This document shows positions 60,356 to 64,000 of a DNA stretch of 64,000 bases, piece after piece. Below the pieces are notes generated by a model. It did not search any database. It worked only from the letters and a program-made list of their open reading frames with translations, and was not told the origin of the DNA. Within the stretch, counting starts at the first letter, position 1. Every line of letters starts with the position of its first letter. This DNA is from Granulosicoccus sp045110515 (GTDB taxonomy: Bacteria; Pseudomonadota; Gammaproteobacteria; Granulosicoccales; Granulosicoccaceae): positions 35,618 through 99,617 of the forward strand of contig JBGCGD010000013.1 of assembly GCA_045110515.1 (NCBI GenBank), given 5' to 3'. The position numbers and the translations under genes are program-made.

Positions 60356-60797
60356 GACGAATCACCGTGACCGTTACAACCGCTGTTGCCATAAACGTAA
60401 TGACGGCGACTAAGGATCTGGCAGATAGTCTGCCCAAGCCGCAAACTCCATGGCCCGATGTACACCCCGAACCCAACACCGTTCCCACACCCACACATAA
60501 TCCGGCAAACGCCATACCGAGATAATTATCGGAAATTATGGCGGGGTAGGATGTCCCCTCCCCTAAAAATTCCATATTGAACAGAATGAGTATCAGTGGT
60601 GCACTCACTAGACCCGCTATAAATACAACTCGCCATAAGCGGTCACCACTTGCACCCGTGAATGCACCCATTGTGATTCCGGAGATACCAGCGATACGAC
60701 CAAAAAAAATCAGCACAACAAGGGCCGACAAACCTATGAGTACTCCACCAAGCAACGAGGCCAAAGGCGTAAACTCTGTAGCAACAATCGGTTCCAT
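60345..60797 (-). CDS. YeeE/YedE family transporter subunit B
   Basis: Membrane protein of 150 aa from the ATG at 60797 (GAGGAAGA ribosome binding site). Family motifs: GRIAGISGITMGAF, GSGCTSGHGVCGLGRLSARS with two Cys. It should pair with the 59918 protein to form a YeeE-like thiosulfate or persulfide permease. It is 39 bases downstream of the IolG-like gene, which may or may not share its promoter. Confidence 0.9.
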   Translation of the reverse strand: MEPIVATEFTPLASLLGGVLIGLSALVVLIFFGRIAGISGITMGAFTGASGDRLWRVVFIAGLVSAPLILILFNMEFLGEGTSYPAIISDNYLGMAFAGLCVGVGTVLGSGCTSGHGVCGLGRLSARSLVAVITFMATAVVTVTVIRHVL

Positions 60798-60836
60798 AAT
60801 TCTTCCTCTCGACAAGTGGCAATCATTTTCCAAACT

Positions 60837-61841
60837 TTACTTCAATGAAACATGGCCGCCTGTGTTCAATGACTCATACGCCGCATCAGCAATAAGCAAC
60901 GCTCTTTGCCCGTCAACACCGGTTGGTGAGGCAGGACATTCACCTTTCAAGACATCAACAAAGTGTTGCCATTCAAGCTTGTAGGCTTCCTGATAACGTT
61001 CAATGAAAAAATGCATGGGTGAGTCACGCCGTACACCCTCAGCACGCTCTAAAACAAGCGTGGTAGCGGGGACATTTTCGGTGCGCAATGATCCCAGAGA
61101 CCCATGCACTTCAATGCGCTGGTCGTAGCCGAAAGAGGCGCGTCTGGAATTCGTGATAACTGCCATTTTGCCACTGTCGCAAAGCAACGTTAAACAGGCG
61201 GTATCGACATCGTTTTCATCAGCTATTGCCTGACTGGTCAATGCCGAGGCTGTTGCGACGACACTTGTAGGCTCTTCACCCAAGAGAAATCTAGCCATGT
61301 CGATATCATGGATGGTCATATCTCGAAACAGACCACCGGAGACTTTTACGTACTCTAACGGGGGTGGCTCTGGATCCTTGGAGATAACAGTCACCAATTC
61401 TACGTCTCCGATATCGCCAGCCTGAACACGTGCGTGCATGCTTGCAGCAGCGGGATCGAAACGACGGTTGAATCCAAGTAGAAAAGGCGCTATGCAATCG
61501 CGGGTTTTTTCCAACACCGCGTTTACACGATCAATGGATAAGTCAATGGGTTTTTCGCAAAACACCGCCTTTCCCGCTAGCAAGCCACGCTCAATGAAAT
61601 CGCTGTGAGTTGGAGTTGCCGAACAGATCACTACAGCGTCAACATCGTCGTCAGCAAAGACAGCATCGGTATCAACAACGCTCGCCCCGACAACTTCAGC
61701 CAGTGCTTTTGCGGACGCTTCGTGGGGATCGACAACATAGTGTACGACCGTATCCGGATGTTGATGAATGTTCATTCCATGAACTTTGCCGATTCGTCCG
61801 GCTCCCAGTAGAGCAATGCGGAACGGTGTTTTTCCAGCCAT
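60837..61841 (-). CDS. iolG: Gfo/Idh/MocA dehydrogenase, inositol 2-dehydrogenase type
   Basis: NAD-dependent sugar or inositol dehydrogenase of 334 aa. Rossmann motif RIALLGAGRIGKVHGMN, catalytic-site KP in AVFCEKPIDLS, GFNRRFDPA, and FRDMTIHDIDMARFLLG with the conserved Asp-His. These fit IolG best, but other MocA-family oxidoreductases look similar and no other iol gene is in the window, so the substrate is not certain. Confidence 0.87.
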   Translation of the reverse strand: MAGKTPFRIALLGAGRIGKVHGMNIHQHPDTVVHYVVDPHEASAKALAEVVGASVVDTDAVFADDDVDAVVICSATPTHSDFIERGLLAGKAVFCEKPIDLSIDRVNAVLEKTRDCIAPFLLGFNRRFDPAAASMHARVQAGDIGDVELVTVISKDPEPPPLEYVKVSGGLFRDMTIHDIDMARFLLGEEPTSVVATASALTSQAIADENDVDTACLTLLCDSGKMAVITNSRRASFGYDQRIEVHGSLGSLRTENVPATTLVLERAEGVRRDSPMHFFIERYQEAYKLEWQHFVDVLKGECPASPTGVDGQRALLIADAAYESLNTGGHVSLK

Positions 61842-62031
61842 TGTGTATCCTGAATTAACCTAAATCATTGGTGCTAGGATTCTAGCCAATTGGGGTGATA
61901 AGCGTCATGCATAATCCACTATTAAGCACGCCGCGCTGACCTGCTCGATAATACAGGACTAAGGCCTGCACGAGTCAGACAGCACAACAAAAGTCCCAGG
62001 CGTGTGCTGCTGGTTTTTAGCCCCGCAAACG

Positions 62032-62059
62032 AAAAACGGCCCCTACTGGAGCCGTTTTT
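62032..62059 (-). terminator. Intrinsic terminator after the GH16 gene
   Basis: AAAAACGGC (62032-62040) and GCCGTTTTT (62051-62059) form a 9-bp stem, with part of the 10-base loop able to pair further. On the minus strand the stem is followed by a T-run. It lies about 70 bases beyond the GH16 stop. Confidence 0.85.
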
Positions 62060-62128
62060 CTTTACACCGTTTTCAAAGTCAGTAGCGGATTTAAGTATGC
62101 CGCCTTACAGCTTTGACTCCTGGACGTT

Positions 62129-63922
62129 TTAAGGCTTTCCGAAGAACGCTGTACCCTTAAATGCATCACGTTGATAGACGCGTATATAGTCAGCCTCAAA
62201 CTGGATAGGGAAAATAGATTCATCGGTCACGTCAGGCGTCGGTGCCCATGCGCTACCTGCTACCAGATAGTTGACGATATTCATTGGCTGTCTGGAAACT
62301 TGTGGACCAAACAGACGTTTTACTTCAACACCGTCGATGTACCAGATAACCAACTGTGGCTCCCATAGTACGCCAAACGTATGCCACTCGTCGCTGTCAC
62401 CATAGGTTCCACCATCTGGCTTTTTATAAGACATAGTGGGTGCGGAACGCGTGATACCGGTGTTGGGATCACCAAAATGGTAAGTCTGGAACGCATCTTC
62501 ATCGCCGAACGGATTTCTACCTAAGTACTCAATGATGTCGATTTCTGGCGCGTGGTAGTTCACACCGGTACCTGCATAGCGATGGTAGAGATAAAAACTG
62601 GACAATGCGCCTGGAGCACCACTGACTTTGAATCGTCCCTCGGTGTATCCGTAAATAAACTGAAACTTGTCATGAGTTGATAACGCACCTGATAGAAACT
62701 CACAACGGTCTAAGCCAAACGGATCCACCTCATCACAAACAGGCGGTAAGTTGGCGCGTAAATTATCAGGTATTGGTACCGCATTAATGATCATGGATTC
62801 ACCCGTAAACTCAAAGGGGTTGTAGCCAAAATCGGGTCTGTCCAGCGAGTTAACGAAGTACTGTTGTTCGCCGTTGATGATGCGAGCGTCGCCCCAAGTT
62901 AATCGTGTCTGCCAACGATCCGGGTCGAGAGAGTCTCCGTTAAATTCATCAGAGAAAACCAAATCAAAATCGTCTAGCCAATAATCAACTGCCGACAAAT
63001 CGGTTTCGCTAACAAAGTTATCTTCAGTACCTTTATAAAAATCGTTGTACAAAGGAACCGCAGCGTTTCTCTCAGCAAGGTAGGTAACGCTAAGTGGATC
63101 TGAAGCCGGTGACTCCAAACCCTCATTATCAACAGCAGTCACTTCATACTGGTAGGTACTACCGGGCTCTGGCGTGTTGTCATTGCAAGTATGCAGGCGG
63201 TTAGCAAAACGTGTGTAGTTACAATCGATAAAGGAGGAGGTATTCCAGATCTTGTTGATCTCGTCCTGGGTACCCGACGCCGGGTCAGTTTGATCCCCAC
63301 GAATACGGTAAACAACACCATCACTTCGGTAAATGTTGTATTGGACGACTTCACCATCATCGTTAGAACGCGCCCAACTTAATTCAGCCCAATCGTTTGA
63401 AACCAGATCAAGTCGGAAATTCTTTGGCTGAGTGGGAGGTCCGCCTGCAACAGCGGCTTCCGGATCAGTTTCGAGCAAAGAGCCAAAAGGGTCGCTCGAA
63501 TCAGGTGACTCAACCGGTTGTGCCAACGGATCTAAAACCGGAACACTGGGAGCTGACAGTCCAGCGGTTGGAATTCGGGGGGCATCTTCAAGAATGAGGG
63601 TACTGCTTCCGTCGTTTGTATCACTACCTGAGTCGCTAGTACCGTCTCCAGCAGTAGTGCCACCGGCATCACCATCAGTGGTTCCGCCCGCATCGCCGTC
63701 AGTGGTGCCGCCAGCATCACCAGCAGTCGAATTGCCCGCGTCACCAGCGGTATCGCTTCCGGCATCGTCAGTACCGCCTGCCGTGCTACTTCCAGCAGTA
63801 GTAGCACCGGGATCGTCGTTGGCGGCGGTTGTGGAGCCTGTATTGTTCGAAGAACCAGAAGAACAGGCACTCAGCGTCATTGCGAGTAATGTCGTCGCCA
63901 GCAGGCGGTATTTATAGGTCAT
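62129..63922 (-). CDS. GH16 lipoprotein glucanase with fibronectin III domain
   Basis: Protein of 597 aa. Lipoprotein signal (TTLLAMTLSACSSG, lipobox LSAC), a Thr/Asp/Gly/Ala-rich repeat linker (about 25-110), a fibronectin type III domain (QPKNFRLDLVSNDWAELSW to SDPLSVTY), and a GH16 laminarinase-like domain: FSDEFNGDSLDPDRWQ, ARIINGEQQYF, and the catalytic EIDIIE (460-465, ExDxxE). It likely hydrolyses beta-1,3-glucans such as laminarin on the cell surface. It stands alone with its own terminator; 78 bases lie upstream in the window. Confidence 0.94.
   Translation of the reverse strand: MTYKYRLLATTLLAMTLSACSSGSSNNTGSTTAANDDPGATTAGSSTAGGTDDAGSDTAGDAGNSTAGDAGGTTDGDAGGTTDGDAGGTTAGDGTSDSGSDTNDGSSTLILEDAPRIPTAGLSAPSVPVLDPLAQPVESPDSSDPFGSLLETDPEAAVAGGPPTQPKNFRLDLVSNDWAELSWARSNDDGEVVQYNIYRSDGVVYRIRGDQTDPASGTQDEINKIWNTSSFIDCNYTRFANRLHTCNDNTPEPGSTYQYEVTAVDNEGLESPASDPLSVTYLAERNAAVPLYNDFYKGTEDNFVSETDLSAVDYWLDDFDLVFSDEFNGDSLDPDRWQTRLTWGDARIINGEQQYFVNSLDRPDFGYNPFEFTGESMIINAVPIPDNLRANLPPVCDEVDPFGLDRCEFLSGALSTHDKFQFIYGYTEGRFKVSGAPGALSSFYLYHRYAGTGVNYHAPEIDIIEYLGRNPFGDEDAFQTYHFGDPNTGITRSAPTMSYKKPDGGTYGDSDEWHTFGVLWEPQLVIWYIDGVEVKRLFGPQVSRQPMNIVNYLVAGSAWAPTPDVTDESIFPIQFEADYIRVYQRDAFKGTAFFGKP
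63600..63860 (-). repeat. GDAGGTTD-type repeat coding segment
   Basis: Eight-residue GDAGGTTD blocks, best conserved at about 63658-63740, repeated with variation in the linker of the GH16 lipoprotein. The DNA unit is 24 bases and partly conserved. It resembles the linker of the secreted protein at 42752-45055, pointing to a shared style of surface-protein linker in this organism. Confidence 0.85.
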
Positions 63923-64000
63923 GGATAGCCTTGTTTATATAGTGCAGACAAGCGTTAGGACACTTGCTTTTGGATTCAGTGCCGCATTTGTACTCGGGGC

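Noticed and set aside
63397..63917. Plus-strand open frames opposite the GH16 linker
   Set aside because: Same low-complexity effect; the opposite frame is a complete lipoprotein.
1..64000. tRNA or rRNA genes
   Set aside because: No cloverleaf-like or rRNA-like segment was recognised by eye; a covariance search would settle it.

Overview
The window looks like ordinary chromosome of a Gram-negative, probably marine, gammaproteobacterium. The evidence is the gammaproteobacterial order aroQ-accB-accC-prmA-DUF3426-dusB-fis-purH, a FabA/FabB anaerobic unsaturated fatty acid route, PlsB, DsbD, a Pqi-type envelope lipid-transfer operon, many signal peptides and lipoproteins, and OmpA-type outer membrane proteins. 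A CIRCE operator at groES, a secreted GH16 glucanase and Thr/Ser/Asp/Gly-rich linkers would fit a Chromatiales or Granulosicoccus-like lineage, but this placement is a weak inference. I saw no rRNA, tRNA, insertion sequence, prophage or CRISPR array.

Layout. 1-565: the tail of an OmpA-domain gene and a short CPBP glutamic protease. 597-8192 (minus): purine, translation and fatty-acid-initiation housekeeping cluster. 8411-15070: SrkA kinase, an orphan CheY-like pair, then bioY-DUF4197-fabB/fabA, DUF924 and tag. 15145-24621: GGDEF/EAL protein, groESL under a sigma-70-like promoter overlapping CIRCE, fxsA, a DsbD with duplicated N-terminal domain, and a secreted unknown. 24626-29454: MFS exporter, AlkA-like glycosylase, large GH63-type glucosidase, small HNH protein. 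29469-35073: ABC exporter with a small membrane partner, two translationally coupled membrane-associated GTPases, AhpD-like protein. 35107-45055: plsB, TraF-like outer membrane protein, a methyltransferase, a TerB-like protein, then an envelope cluster of a HELAH lipoprotein, an OmpA protein and a large repeat-rich secreted protein. 45283-51126: degenerate Nudix protein, a Spy-CpxR-CpxA envelope stress module, acyltransferase and DMT exporter. 51259-56019: J-domain-like protein and a pqiA-pqiA-pqiB-pqiC operon in which PqiA is split into two genes. 56155-60797: sulfane-sulfur module (periplasmic thioredoxin, BigR/SqrR-type repressor, Blh dioxygenase, two YeeE/YedE transporters) interrupted by a DUF533 gene and a YcaQ-like gene. 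60837-63922: IolG-like dehydrogenase and GH16 lipoprotein.

Common themes are envelope maintenance (Cpx, Pqi, DsbD, OmpA proteins, lipoproteins), lipid synthesis (AccBC, FabAB, PlsB, BioY supplying biotin for AccB) and sulfur/persulfide handling. The least explained parts are the envelope cluster 40321-45055 and its possible link to the short CPBP protease, the tandem GTPases 31833-34528, and the double-headed DsbD. Nothing here is clearly a new defence or mobile system.
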